64,000 nucleotides of DNA from Pyxicephalus adspersus (lineage: Eukaryota > Chordata > Amphibia > Anura > Pyxicephalidae), in assembly GCF_032062135.1 (NCBI RefSeq), contig NC_092861.1, positions 121,094,427-121,158,426 on the forward strand. Reading direction: 5' to 3'. The notes beneath the pieces were generated by a model, which saw nothing but the letters and a program-made list of their open reading frames with translations, had not been told where the DNA came from and did not search any database. Positions within the stretch are counted from its first letter, which is position 1; every line of letters begins with the position of its first letter. Below are positions 27,501-41,009 of this stretch, piece by piece. A program made the translations under genes and the position numbers.

Positions 27501-30500
27501 TTCAGTTACATTTAGATCTGTATATTTTGTTCCATTTCAAAAATATTAAAAGGGTTGACATATATAGGTAGTCCCTGGGTTAAGGACATCCGACATACAG
27601 ACGCCTCCTAGATATGACCGTTTGCATGACTTGTAGATCACAATTTTTTGCAGGCGAGGTGAGGTTGTGGGTGATCCTAAGGACTGAGCTCTTTCTGCAG
27701 CATCTTGTAACTTTTTAATGACCAAGACAAACTCTGCAGTTGTTTCTTTTTGCATATGAAAGCACAGCTTGCTCAAGAAGGTAATGCATGTCTAGGCTCC
27801 ATGAAGATTTAATTTTTTTGCTTTGATTGTAAATAACTTACAGTGAGGATTTTATACAGTAACTGACACCACACTGCCTAATAATATATTGAGACAAACA
27901 TCTGTCCTAATTGCATTTATTAAAATAATGTACCTGTTCTGACTTACATACAAATTCAACTTAAGAACAAACCTTTATAGATTACAGGTGTGACTCCTTG
28001 TAATGGCCACATCAGGTATACAATCAAAGGAACCAAAACAGATAACTCCCCAAAAAAAAAAACCCAGTTCAGGTAACAAAAAGATCTAAGCTTTCTGGTC
28101 ATACACGCGAAAGGAGATGCATGGTGCAATTCACCACATCTTTAGCATGCCACAGCTGCCAATGATGGGTCAGTAAAAGGAACACCATGACTGCTGATGA
28201 TTTTAACACAGAGTGAGCGCTGAAAAAAGATAATTCTGGAAAATTTGGCTTAGAAGGTGAGCTTGTCACAAATTATCATTCTTTCAGCTTGAAAAAAGTA
28301 ATTAGTAACAGGTATATAATTCTGCAATAAGAAATTGTTGAAAAGTTTTTTTTATTTAAACCATAGTTAAAGCTGCAATTTTAATCAAAGAGCAGACCCT
28401 AAACCAAATTACAGCTGACAGATTCCTACCCAGTCAGTTAATAGGGAAAACAAGTATTGACGTTGTTAGGGACCACTGATTAGCATAAGCCAAATAAGAC
28501 AATCAGTGACTGTGCGTGGTGTCAAAACATGCTTGAGTACTTTCTTATATTCAGCAGACAAAGCCTAATACATTGCTCAGCTCTACAGACCATGTGCTGC
28601 TCCCAAGATAATTGTTAGGCATTCTGTATTTAATGGACCCTATGCTTATTTGTTGGTCGATCGTTGAACAGTCGGGTCTCTCTGGAAACATCTTTAGAGA
28701 AGCTGAGAATTCTAACAAATACTCTCAGGCTATAATGGAGTTTGGTGTCTTCTCCAACAATGAGGAGAAACAAAGCCAGCAAATGAATGTGTACATGCAC
28801 TTGTAAGTGGCAGCAAGTTCCAGCTCTGCATGTGCTGCTGTCAGAATGAATGCGCTTTGAAAAGTGTTATCTTAAATGCTATAAAGCGGTGCCAAAAACA
28901 CAACAATGGGATTCCTATTGACTAATAAACGTCAATCCATCCAGGCTGACTACCGATGTCCTGCAGCCTCCTAGCACCTGTCCCTTCTACCTTACATTTT
29001 CCTTTTAATGAGCTGCAGCTGCAGGGGGGTGAATGGGAGCGCGTATCTAAAGGACTCGCCTCTGATCTAGTGCACACACGAGACGGCGTTCAAATATTCA
29101 CAATGCTGATAAATAAAGACGCCATTCATCTTGCAGGTTACCGACATATAAGGAGCTTGGTGGCAAAGGGCAACGAAAGGAGAGATAACAGTGTCTGAGT
29201 CAACAATGCAGTTGAATAGGTTAAGCTGCAGCCTGTGGATATGATGTGTGTGTGTACACCTGCCAGCAGCTGAAGGTCTCTGTCAGAAGGCAAGTTGTGA
29301 CTTTGCACAAAGCACACATACTGTACACGTTTCAAACTGTACAAAAGCAAACAGTGACAGCTTTTGAACAAATCAGCCATAAAAATACTTTTGTTCTTTT
29401 CAGTGCTCTTTTTAGCACTCTGTCTATAGCAGGACATGTGACTGACAGTAAACTCGTGCACTGCTCATCTCCAGGTCTAGACTACGAACCACTGAAATAA
29501 GTGTTTATCTATAAGGTTGTGAGTGATTTTACAGTTCTCCAGTTGTGTGGCTGCACAAAATCATACATCCTTTGACAAATTTAACAGTAAGTAATTTAGC
29601 GCTGAATAAGGCGAGCATTTCTTTCCATTTCTGTTTATGTATGGACAACTTTCAGTGCTTGAAGCCAGAAGTCAAATAATCTTTTAAACCAGCAACATGA
29701 CAATATTGCTGTCTGAGCATTTTCAAGGTTAAAATCACATCATGGGACATGCTGCAGTCCCATACATCACTACCACTGATGGCTTTAACAACTTGTGGGC
29801 AAATACCTAATTTATTTTTTTCTGTTTTGCACTGCCTTTAACATTGTATGTTTTGTTTTCAGTTGTAATGTTGTAAAAAGGAAAAGGGCCCTGAAAAAGA
29901 TAACCAACTTCTACATCCAAGCTTCAGGCTGTGGGTGGTCAACCGCTGACAACATGATGCAGCACCCCTCTGCATCATTATCTGTAAATTAAAGGGGTTG
30001 TTGTGACACCTTGAACTCATAGTATCTGCTCAGTCTTCTGGGTTTAGTGATGTTGGGTTCCATTCAGCCTGGTGATAAATAATAACTACTGGACAGCTCT
30101 AGGTTAAAGCCTGCATCTCTAAAAAATGGGACCGTGCTGACCGTTGTCACTTTCGCTGAAAGATTTCTTTAAAACTAAAAGTTGACCAATCAAAGAAACT
30201 TAACTATGAACCAATAAGGATAAGTAGATAATGTAGGAAGGAATGTAGGGTCTACAATAAGGGGCCATTTTAAATACAAAGAGCCACAAGTAACAACTTT
30301 AATTCTAAGAAAACTTATGTGGAAGAGTATATTCTGCCATGCAAGCACAAAGAACACCACAGCTGGATGTACTGATTTAGTCTGATTACCGATTTTACAG
30401 TCAAAAAACCCTGCAAGCCCAGGTTTTATTGTGTGCCTGTATTGCATTGGGAGGATTGGGAAGAAACACAACAAAAGTCAAAGGAAATCTCCAAAGCCTG

Positions 30501-33500
30501 GGGAACTACCCCTTAGAGTGCCATCACCAGAATGTGTGTTCTGATAGCATATTTCCCACTTTTTTCTTTTCTAGTGAACAATTAAAAACAATTTCCTTCA
30601 GGTTCTGTATAGGTGACAACAGTCAGCAGGACAAAGACACCGAATGTATCTTGTGTCAGCAAACAGCAACGCAAAATCGACAGGGTTGCCAATCCTTCCT
30701 CTCTCTATCCAACACCCTCCCCCCTCCAAAAAAACAAAAAAACACTACATATCAAAGTAAAAAAGGTTTCAGAAACAGTGGCAGTGCTGTGTAACTAGAA
30801 AGCAGTGGACAGGACTAGGTGTAGTCAGGTCCCGATTGACAGGCTACAGACTTGTGAATTAACAGTGACTATGCCCATTACGACACCAGCAGCAGCATAT
30901 TCTCATCCCACTGTAATTCAAGCAGGTATATCCTACATGAAAGTGGAAACTCTTCTCTGTATTTACAAGTAGTTTAGTATTCATGCCACATCATCACAAA
31001 ACGCTGCATTTGGTGAACTTCACTGACAGAATCAAAAAGTATTAATGGGTCTTTGCAGGAAGACTAGTAGAAAATATTAAATGTTCAGATTACCTTCTAA
31101 TTAAGTGCTAAAAGCACATATTTTTTAATAGAAGGCCACAAATCTACTTTAGGTACCCGCTAAGAGTAAACTATGTAAATGCCTTAACGCATTACTGTAA
31201 GCGAAAAATATGAATAGTTGCAGACAAGATCTAGCAGTTAAGATGTGAAAGGTAAACACAGGTTAGAAGAAATGATTAGCAGCAGTAAGTGAGAAAGGAA
31301 TCAGATACAGTACCTGAGAGTTTCTGAGAGCAAGAAGCATAAGAAATACCAGGTAAAAGAGAGCTCACAGTGTGAAGAAGGTGTGGAACACTTTTAGCTG
31401 CTGGCAAAGCCTCATACAGATGAACACAGTTGCTGATTGACTGACTTCGCTTGGCTTTATCAGTAGAAAACAGAGCAGAAAGAATAAGGGAAACATGTTA
31501 AAGAAGAACTTCAAATGCTCAGCATGCATAGACACTTCTATCAGAAAACCCGAATAAAGAGTGGTCTGATATAGTTTAGATGTGATGCCTATCTAGCCAA
31601 TAAACACCTGCCTAATATTATGATTTGACTGTGATTCAGCTGATAGCAGGCACCTCCAGGCCCAATCAGCCAGCTACACACAAGAAATTTAGGAGCTTTG
31701 CATCCAGCAATAAACCACAACAGTCTTGCCTTACACATTAAATACTGGTGATATATTGCTGTTTTGAAAGATGATGCAATGCCCCAAAACTGGCAGATGA
31801 AGGAATATAAGGTTTGGATTTAATTGATCCCTAAAAGGGACTGTGTCGACAGGCTTTGGACATGTGTTCATTGCACTGCTTTGAGACACTTCCAAGATCA
31901 TTGAGAATTTGGCATGTGCAGTTAACCTGCTTCAAGTGGGTTTTTAAAAAGACGTTTTTACCTGTATTAGTTTTAAAACTAAAAAAAAATATAAAGTGAA
32001 TTTTTAAAAAAAATGCCTGTTCTTAATAAACATGGGAATACCTGCACTATAGTGTAATTGGTACTTACAAACATTTTCTGTAAGACACTGCATAGCTCAG
32101 CCTCCCCTACCTCTTCACTTTTGATCACCATCACTGCTCCATAAAATAAAGTGAATTGCACATGCCACCTTCAAGACAGACTGTCAGTTTGACAATCCTC
32201 TTGTGTTAGGAGGAGATAGTCCTAGCAGTTCTTCAGTGATCACCACAACTAACTGCCTTTTATTGCAGATTCTTTACTTTGTACTCCATTATTAACCCCT
32301 ATTATTATAAATGTGGTGCTTAGTGCCAGGATTACCACAGCTTATTCCCAGCTTGGAGAGAAGTGAATGCACTGGAACTAAGATATTAGAAGGGTCACAG
32401 GACACAGGGATGTATTTAAATACTACATTCTGACAGGTACTGGCTGAGCCTCAGCAGTGTTGTATTTCCAAGTAGCTTTTTAGGTCAAATTAGACTCACT
32501 TAAAAAAAAAAAAGAAGAATATTGTTACTACCTTATTATTTAGGTAGAAAAATGTATGAGAAGAACTGGCCTGTTAATCTTACCTGTGGCCTTTTGCCGG
32601 ACCATGTTCCTTGCTTTCTCCACACCTGGGGCCCCAGAGGTAGTGGCACTCCGGAATCTCATAGGCTCATGTGCATCTGAATGGTTTTTCCAACTCAGAG
32701 AGAATGATCTGCCTACTGCAGCCCCCTTCTGTGGATCTGGATAGCCACCTAGAAAAAGACAATACAAATATGTAAAATTAAAGGGCCGCAAACTCATATT
32801 GCAGCTTGATAAAAGTATTTTCATCCATGGAGAGGCCTCCTATTACATCAAGAGGTTTTTAATAGCTATAAATATGTTATAAACAAACAAAGATTAAAAC
32901 ATATTTCAGGTGAATACCATCCGTTATGTGGTTAAATGAAATATGTTGTATTTGCAGAATAACTGGAAAAGAAGTGAACAGAAATCAAAAAAGATCTAAA
33001 ACTTCTCTTTTTTATCTGCTGACCCCATTTATCCCGTTTCAAATAAAAGTTACTTCTCTGATAAAATATAAACACTTCACTATGCATTGTATATAAAAGA
33101 GGAATAGATACCATCTGACCTGATTTTGGAGCTATTTTCAAAAACAACACGCACAGTGTAGGAGAACATACAGACATACAAAGATTCATTGTAATCTAAA
33201 CCCAGCTTGAATTGAGTATTTAAAGTTTTCAGTTTACATAAGGCACTTTTATGTAATGTAGATTGGCATGACTGCTGATTGAGAAAGCTTAATGAAGTAT
33301 GCAACACTGAAAAGACTGTCCTGAAACTGCTTTTACAAAATTCTCCACAAGATGTCGCTGTGGCTACATTGATAAAATCCTTTGAAATTAAGCAGGTATA
33401 TTTCTCAGTGTACTTGTAGCCCCCATAGGGATCAGCAGGGAATACTGCTGCCTTTAAAAACACTTTCAAATTTAAAGTAACTACTTGTTTTTTGGTCATC

Positions 33501-36500
33501 AAAAGTTTTTTGAAACTCCTACGCATGTGCAGTGAGATTGTCAGTTTTTTTTACAATCTACGTTCATCTCTGCGCAGTGCAACATCGGGTGATGTAGGAA
33601 GAAGAACGCGGAAGAAAAGAAGATGTCGGCGTCCGGTGCTTCCTTGCACCTGGCCAAAGATGGATACCGGGACAACGCGGGACCCGATGGAAGAAACCTT
33701 CCGACGGATACACAGATCTGCGGGATTGAGGTTAAGTGTAATTTTATGGTTTTGGATTTACTTCCGCTTCCGAGTGGAATTCCCCTCACTTTGAAAAGAT
33801 CATAATTGCCTGACTGATATACCAACCCAATGCCATAAATACCCTATGTCACTGATCCAGAGATATGTAGATCAAGAAAGTAAAAAAGAAAAAAAAAATA
33901 TTATCAGCAAACTTGCTAAGCCTTACCATACCAGCCAGCATTTATATTGGTCGTATCTTTAGAATAGATTTTATTAATAGTAGTTTCAATGTCTTCTTTA
34001 AAATTATTTTATAATTTTAAATTAAAAAAATATTATTGAAATAAAAATATACTTCACGTAAAATAAAGATTTCTAATTTGTTGCAAAAGGCTGTTTGTTT
34101 TGACCACTTCAGTTGGTATTTTATTCTAAACTCTGGACTCTTTAGAGCAGTGGTCACCAACCTTTTCGGTCCCTCGGACCATTAAAATTTCCAGGTCCTG
34201 ACAGCGGATGAGCGGGGACCCGGGTGACAATTAAACTGAGAGAAACCTCCCCCGTAGTGAAATCATGACATACCCTTTCCCACTCTCCCATCGCAGATCC
34301 GAGCCTGCAATGGGAAAGTGGGTGGGTTGCGTCAAGGGACACAGCCCGCCCACTTCCCTGAGCCTGGAATTTCTATAGGGGACGTGGTCCGCGGCTCTGG
34401 CCGATGCGCCCCCCCAGCAGGATCCTTTTAATGACCCCGCTCAGGGGTGCACAGACCAGAGCCACGGACCAACAAAATTTTCTTGCAGACAACCGGTTGG
34501 CAACCACTGCTATAGAGGTTTGAGAAGCTTGATAATTTTCTAATCAGTTGCTCTTTAACCTAAGTTTAATAAAAATTTAAATGTTTCCTTTTTTTTTTTG
34601 CAGAATCAACCTTTTAAACGGTGGTACTTTATAGAAATGATGTTTCCGTAACACTTATGGACCAGTTCAATTTATGCTTATGGGACTGAGCCTAGTTGAT
34701 CATATGAGGGGAATGAATGAACGTACAATTCAGGAAATAGAAGGTACTTTAAAGATTTTTATAACACTGGCTGTAGTTTTAGAAGTTAAAAAAAACACAT
34801 ACATAGCCTATTGTGTGTTTGCTCGTGCATTCACGTGGCTTTTTTGTATGTTTATAATTGAGTCTCAGAAGCCAAGAGGGAGGAATGATGAAAATATAAA
34901 AGAAATCCTGGAAGAGAAATACACAATTGTGTAAAAAGTGCAGTCTAAGCCCTTAACAAATGTATAAAAGATAATATATAGAGGAGCATGACAAGCATGC
35001 TCTTTGATTTCCATTGTAAGTGATAGGAAGTGATTGTAGAGTGAAAAGTAGGCATACAAAGCCCTGGAAATTTTCCTAAATATGCAGCCAGGAAAACGTG
35101 ACCGAAGTATGAATTATACCGTTACAATATTTTTATTTTAATAGCTTGATGGTACAATATATACAGCACTGTTCAACTGCTTTATTGACTGCATAGTGAT
35201 AGTACAGACAGCTGTCAATGTATAATAAGAAGTATCTGTATAGGCACCTTCATAGCAGCATCAGATATCTGAATAATGAAAACTGTTTACATCAGGTAAA
35301 ATAAAATCAGACATATTTAGTACATCTTTTCAAAACTCAAACATTTCCCAAAATTAAATGGGCTGCAAGTACAGACGAACACCCATTTAGACTACCAAAA
35401 ATCCAATGAGCTCCTAACTTTCTGTATTGCACTCACAACGCTTTTTCTGCTGCACTGAAAGCCTAACCAAGTTTTCAGCAAGACCCCTCTTCTCACCTAA
35501 TTCTACTCTATACATGGGAGGTGTTGTGCAGTCCTTCAGAGGAGAATTGAGGCAAGGCTTTACAAGAGGCAAACCAAAAACACAAAGTTAGTAAGCCAGT
35601 GGATTCTAGCAAGATTACCAGATATTTCTATGTACTTGCAGCAATTTTTAGCAAAAAAAATTAGAGAAATAATGTTCTTGCATTGCCAAAAAGTACTGAT
35701 TATCTTTTATATTTTGACTAATTATANNNNNNNNNNNNNNNNNNNNNNNNNNNNNNNNNNNNNNNNNNNNNNNNNNNNNNNNNNNNNNNNNNNNNNNNNN
35801 NNNNNNNNNNNNNNNNNNNNNNNNNNNNNNNNNNNNNNNNNNNNNNNNNNNNNNNNNNNNNNNNNNNNNNNNNNNNNNNNNNNNNNNNNNNNNNNNNNNN
35901 NNNNNNNNNNNNNNNNNNNNNNNNNNNNNNNNNNNNNNNNNNNNNNNNNNNNNNNNNNNNNNNNNNNNNNNNNNNNNNNNNNNNNNNNNNNNNNNNGGTC
36001 CTGCTGTTAAGGGACTGTAGCCAAATGACACCAAGGCCAATGCAGGTTCTTCACTACCATTATGAGAAAAAAAAACTATATTTTTATAGTTCAATTATTT
36101 ATAAAGAGCTCAATTATTTTGTCAATTTCATATCTACCTGGAGTTCATCTTTACCACAGGATACAACTAAAAACTCTGGTATTGCATATGCCTCATGAAG
36201 TAAGCAAAACACTTCCTTTACCTATACCCTGACCTGATGTGCAGCCTACAGTATGAGGATTTTATTACCGTAAGTAATGTTGTTAAGGTAAGTGGTCAGG
36301 ACTAGGGGTGGCCAGGTGCTGACAAGCTAGACTTGTGAATCAGAAGTGACAATGCTGATGGCCATGTCCCCCATAATATTTTACATTTCACTGTAGTGCA
36401 AGGAGGTAAAGCCTACATTGGAATAGCAACTCAATGCTCTCAATTCTGAAGCAGTGCAGAATCCATGCGACATATTCATAGGAAGTTGTATTAGGCCGAC

Positions 36501-39500
36501 ATTAGTGGCAGAATTAGCAGGTGGGATGTTACAGAAAGAAAACAGTGCAGATGCACTGATGATTAAGTGAAACAGCAAATATTTGATATGGCTCTATTTT
36601 ATGTTTGATTACTTGATGACTTATTTAAATGATAACTTTAGAAATTTTATGTCAACAGGCCTACCTTTTCCCCTCTGTTTCTTCTCCTTTTGTTCACTGA
36701 GCTTGTCTAAAGGTAAGTTGCTCATGTCCAGCCCATAGACCATTCTTGCAAGGACAGCAGTAAGAGAGTCCATGATTTTAGACCACTCGTATATAAGCTC
36801 CTCCCAGTCGGTAAGTGAAGACAGAACAGTCAGCAGCTCATCCCACAGTTCTCGAGATATGAAAACACTCAGGTTGGCTCTGATCCATGCTACAATTAGT
36901 GTCTGTTGAGGAGAAATACATTTAATTTCACAAATCTTACTCCCATTGGTCAATCACCTGGCATACATTACCCAATGAAGTAATCATTTGTATCTTTAAT
37001 ATAGAGATGTCGGAGCATATTATAATGTCTTTGGACTAATTTAGGCAAAACAGGCAGTCTCAGGTTACGAACAAGATATGTTCTATGAGTTTGTTCTTAA
37101 GTTTAACTTGTATGTAAGTTGGAACAGGTTCATTTTTATGAAGTACAACTTGGACAGGAGTTTGTCTTAATATGTTATTTATTTTTACCTTTCTGTACAT
37201 GCTTACTATCTGTAAATGTTTAAACAGCAGTAAAACCTTAAACACTTTTTGCAGAGCATGATGGAGGTTGGCCTGGTATTAGGGAGTTAGGGTCTGATTC
37301 TGCTACTGGAGTCATTTTCATAAAGAAGGCATCAAGGGAGGTTTGCAGAGCCTTTTCTTCATCATAAAAAGCCCTGTAGCATCTCAGGCCTTCGGTAACT
37401 GTAAGCTTTGATAAACCTCTATGTGTCGGGATCTTGCTCCTCTAACTTTGCTATTTCTGTTTCAATGAGTATTATATATAGTATTATGATGTATGGTACA
37501 GTGGTCTCTGTAAATGCCGGCACGCCTCGTCGGCGGCACTTTGTCTACAGCCCAGTGATCCCCTGCTCCACAGCCTCCATTTGTATAAGCTGTATGTAAC
37601 TTAGATGTTTGAAACTCAGGGACTGCCTGTATTATTCCAATGTTCGCCCTGATTGTTTATAGGACTTACAAGGTTGCTCTTTTATATTCTGCTCTTGGAG
37701 GTACTGAGCTATTATCAGCCAAACAAGATTATAGCCATATATGCAGCACATTGTTTTCATAAAGACCATGAACTCATAGGACATGTATTGTGACAAAGAA
37801 CAGTACAATATACCAATTTAACTAATGTTTGAAAAACCCAAATTCTACTTATAGATGTTCACAAGGTAAGGCATATTTGTGCATTACATATGCATTGTTC
37901 TGGTTTCCTCCTTGCAGTGTTGAAAGTAAGGAACCAGAACATGCATATGTAATGCACAAATATGGCCTCCTTTGTGAACACCTTTAAGTAGAATTAGCGT
38001 TTTTCAAACATTAATACACACTTTTTAAGGTTATTTTGATCATGCTGATCTCATCATATACCTGCCTATTTATAAAATAGTGGAAAAAACCCACACATGC
38101 TATAATATACAAGCCACTGCATTTACAACAAAAAATAGAACACAGAATGGAAAACATTCAACCAATAGGGTGAAGTTATCTGATTTTAAAAGATCTCATT
38201 ACATTGTGTTAGAACATTAAGTGACCATTATGGGGCAGGACAGGTAATATTTAATTATTTTTCACTAAAATGGTGCTGAGGTTCTGTTGCTTGCAAACCA
38301 TATTGTGGAAAGGATATGGATAGGACACACAAGATCTGTATCATACCCGAAATAAAACACCGGCAAGATCCTGAGAAAACAAGTCCTTTCTTGAGGGGTC
38401 CTTTGGTTTCTGAACAACTGCTTCTGTTATTCTCAGCAGTATCTGCAGCATCTGCTCCCTGTGCAGACAAATCAAAAGATCTGTTAGTAAAATATTTAGA
38501 ACGACAATCTGAGTTATCAGTATCACACATGCCCCCATCCAATTTTTATGTGGTTTTTAAATTTCACATTTTTGCTGCTATTACAACTTGAATTGAAAAC
38601 CATACTCAAAAGTATATCAGAAAATTGGATTAAAAATTGGAAATTTTGATGAAGTGCTAAGAATAATTTAATACCAGACTAAAAGTTTTGAAAAAACAGA
38701 GCAGTATAGAGCACCTATTATGCAGAACTGCTAAAAAAGATGCCATGACTGAACAAAAATAAATGTTCATTGTACCTAGATCATTACATTACGTAGAAAT
38801 AATGCATAAATTATTATATGCACAAAAGCCTCATCACAAAAAATTAAGGCAGTGTTCACAAGGAAAATGCATGATCTAATGAACATTGACATATTTTGAT
38901 GCAGACCAGGTTGCTTTTAAATCAAACATTTATTTAAATGACCTAAATAGTAGATACAAAAATTCACAGTACAAATCACAGCATATGTTCTTGTTCTTGC
39001 ATGGTCCTAAAAAAAAAAAAAAAAAAAAAAAAAAGGTTTGTCTGGAAAAGAAAATGCTTTCCCCTTCTATACAGGTTGGACTAACACAATGACTGGTGGT
39101 CCAAGCTTTTAGTAGCTTTTATTTTAAAAGAAATATGAGGAACATGTAATTAGGAATGTAATTCGAAAAATTAAATGTGAAAGGTTTTGAAGAAAAAAAA
39201 TAAAATTAGGGAAATTGGCAGCTTTTAAGAACATCTGAATCACTAGATAGGGAAATGTAGGATTTGTGGTCTCTGAAGTTGGCTCAGGAATTAGTGTCTA
39301 GTATCTACAGTAAGACACATCTTGGAAACATATAAAAGCCTGATAACTTGGCACTGCTAGGTGGTAAATAGATGTTTGTGCTTGGTAGCTTCAAAAACAT
39401 CCCTTTGATTAAAAGAATGGTTCAAAGGAAGAAAAAGTGCCACGTCTTGCTCTATCATCAGTCACATATAAACAAAATTAAAATAAACCTCCGAAGGGTT

Positions 39501-40971
39501 CATAACCTAACTCCATACACCTCACTAATATTGGCATAGATTTTAATGGATTTAAATTAACTGTAACAATACACAACTGTGTGTGTCACAGGCTGTGGGA
39601 GAGAACTAAGTATTGGTAAAATAAGAATTGCAGAATGAATACACATTCACTATAATCCATTACTGTCGTTTAGAAACTCCTAAATCTTTCATTTTAATCA
39701 TGTCCATACGCAGGCTAAGTAAATAAGGTACAGTACTGTATTTTGATTCAACCAAAAATATTTTGATGATATGGACACTGCTGAAGTTCAGTAATTTGAT
39801 TTAAGTTTTACCAGGTCTTTTTATCCATTGCGAGTTCCATGATCATTCGCCTGTAAATACTTAAAACAGATTTGCAGGCTTCTACTTGTGCCTCCAACAG
39901 CAATGGGACTTCAGGACATGGTTCCAGTAGGAAAACGTTTGCCGAATTTGTCAAGAAGACCTAGAAATAAATAAGAACTGAAATATTTACATGTAGCTAC
40001 ATTGATAAAAAAAATTTCACTAAATTAGAAGTGAGGTAATGCTACAAGAATTGAAGATATTGTGGATAGTAATTTTAAGCAAATAGAAAAAAAAAAAAAT
40101 TAAAAAGAAATAAAAAAGGAAATAAAGAAAAGATAGGAAAAAGGAAAGACCAATGGGTAAAGGAGTAAATTATGGCTGATTAGAATAAACCACAGCTTAA
40201 CATGGGATTATAACAATTTTTTTTTAAATATAGGTAGTCATGGGTTACATACAAAATAGGGACTGTAGGTTTGTTCTTAAGTTGAATTTGTATGTAAGTC
40301 GGAACAAAGGTCGGAACAAGGTACAAAGCAAGAAAAAAAAAAAAACTTTATGGAGCCTAGACCTTTATTAACTTATGGAGCAAGGTGTGCCTTGATATGC
40401 TAAAGATATGCAAAAAGAATCAACTGCAGAGTTTGTCTTGGCCAAAAAAGAGCTTGCAGAACAGCTCTGTTTCAGCTGTGTTTAGCAAAAGATATCTTCT
40501 GCAAGTCATGCAAACTGGCCCATTTGTATCTAGAAGTCGTTGGTATGTTGGATGTCCTTAACTCGGGGACTACCTGTATTTTTGAAAATTATTTGTCAGA
40601 TTGCCTAAATTGACATCATATGCAGATCAAAGCTCCAACCTTTTACCTATCAAAAACCTAATTAAATGCTAAACACTAATAAGGTTACTTGCTATCTTTA
40701 AATTCCACATCTGCACAGTGTTTATTAATTATTATTTTTTTTTACATCAGTAGTTATAGCCGCAAGGAATAGCTAGCAAATGCAAAGGGCAGCTGAAGTG
40801 GGGGCATGGTACACAAGCTCTGAGTACTTTTTAGAAAATACCACATACCAAATGGTGAAAGTTAAAAGGTGCTATAGAAGAATGTTAAATATTTATTAAA
40901 TTACAAATACAAAAAATGGATCTTCATCCACATTGTCCCATTGTCTAATTTTTCATTCTCATTGTCCATTT

Positions 40972-41009
<38 letters not shown>

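Larger units (their letters stand above)
26226..31313 (-). other. RALGAPA2 intron, expected exons not found
   Basis: The family block between the variable linker and IRDN (with its GWH-D and LGILGDVN words) should be encoded here, but I could not find it on the minus strand. Exon phases on either side are incompatible without it. The interval holds the pogo-like element at 27565-27985, a candidate non-coding element at 28800-29300, and the repeat copy at 30808-30962. Confidence 0.7.
32749..36664 (-). other. RALGAPA2 intron containing the N gap
   Basis: Holds a GC-rich stretch at about 33555-33780, the hAT MITE at 34148-34509, the N run at 35727-35996 and the repeat copy at 36294-36430. Exons 13 and 14 join in phase across it, so no coding sequence is implied in the gap. 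Confidence 0.8.
36903..38346 (-). other. RALGAPA2 intron
   Basis: Mostly transposon-derived: a pogo-like element (37051-37629) and a palindromic MITE (37822-38013). Confidence 0.8.

Noticed and set aside
30429..30794. 121-codon plus-strand frame
   Set aside because: Ends in a low-complexity Pro/Lys stretch; no recognisable protein features.
33080..33526. 148-codon open frame on the minus strand
   Set aside because: Lies wholly in an intron. Composition is typical of AT-rich noise, there is no domain or family similarity, and it is not phased with neighbouring exons.
35630..36094. Frames reported across the N run
   Set aside because: They consist mostly of undetermined residues.
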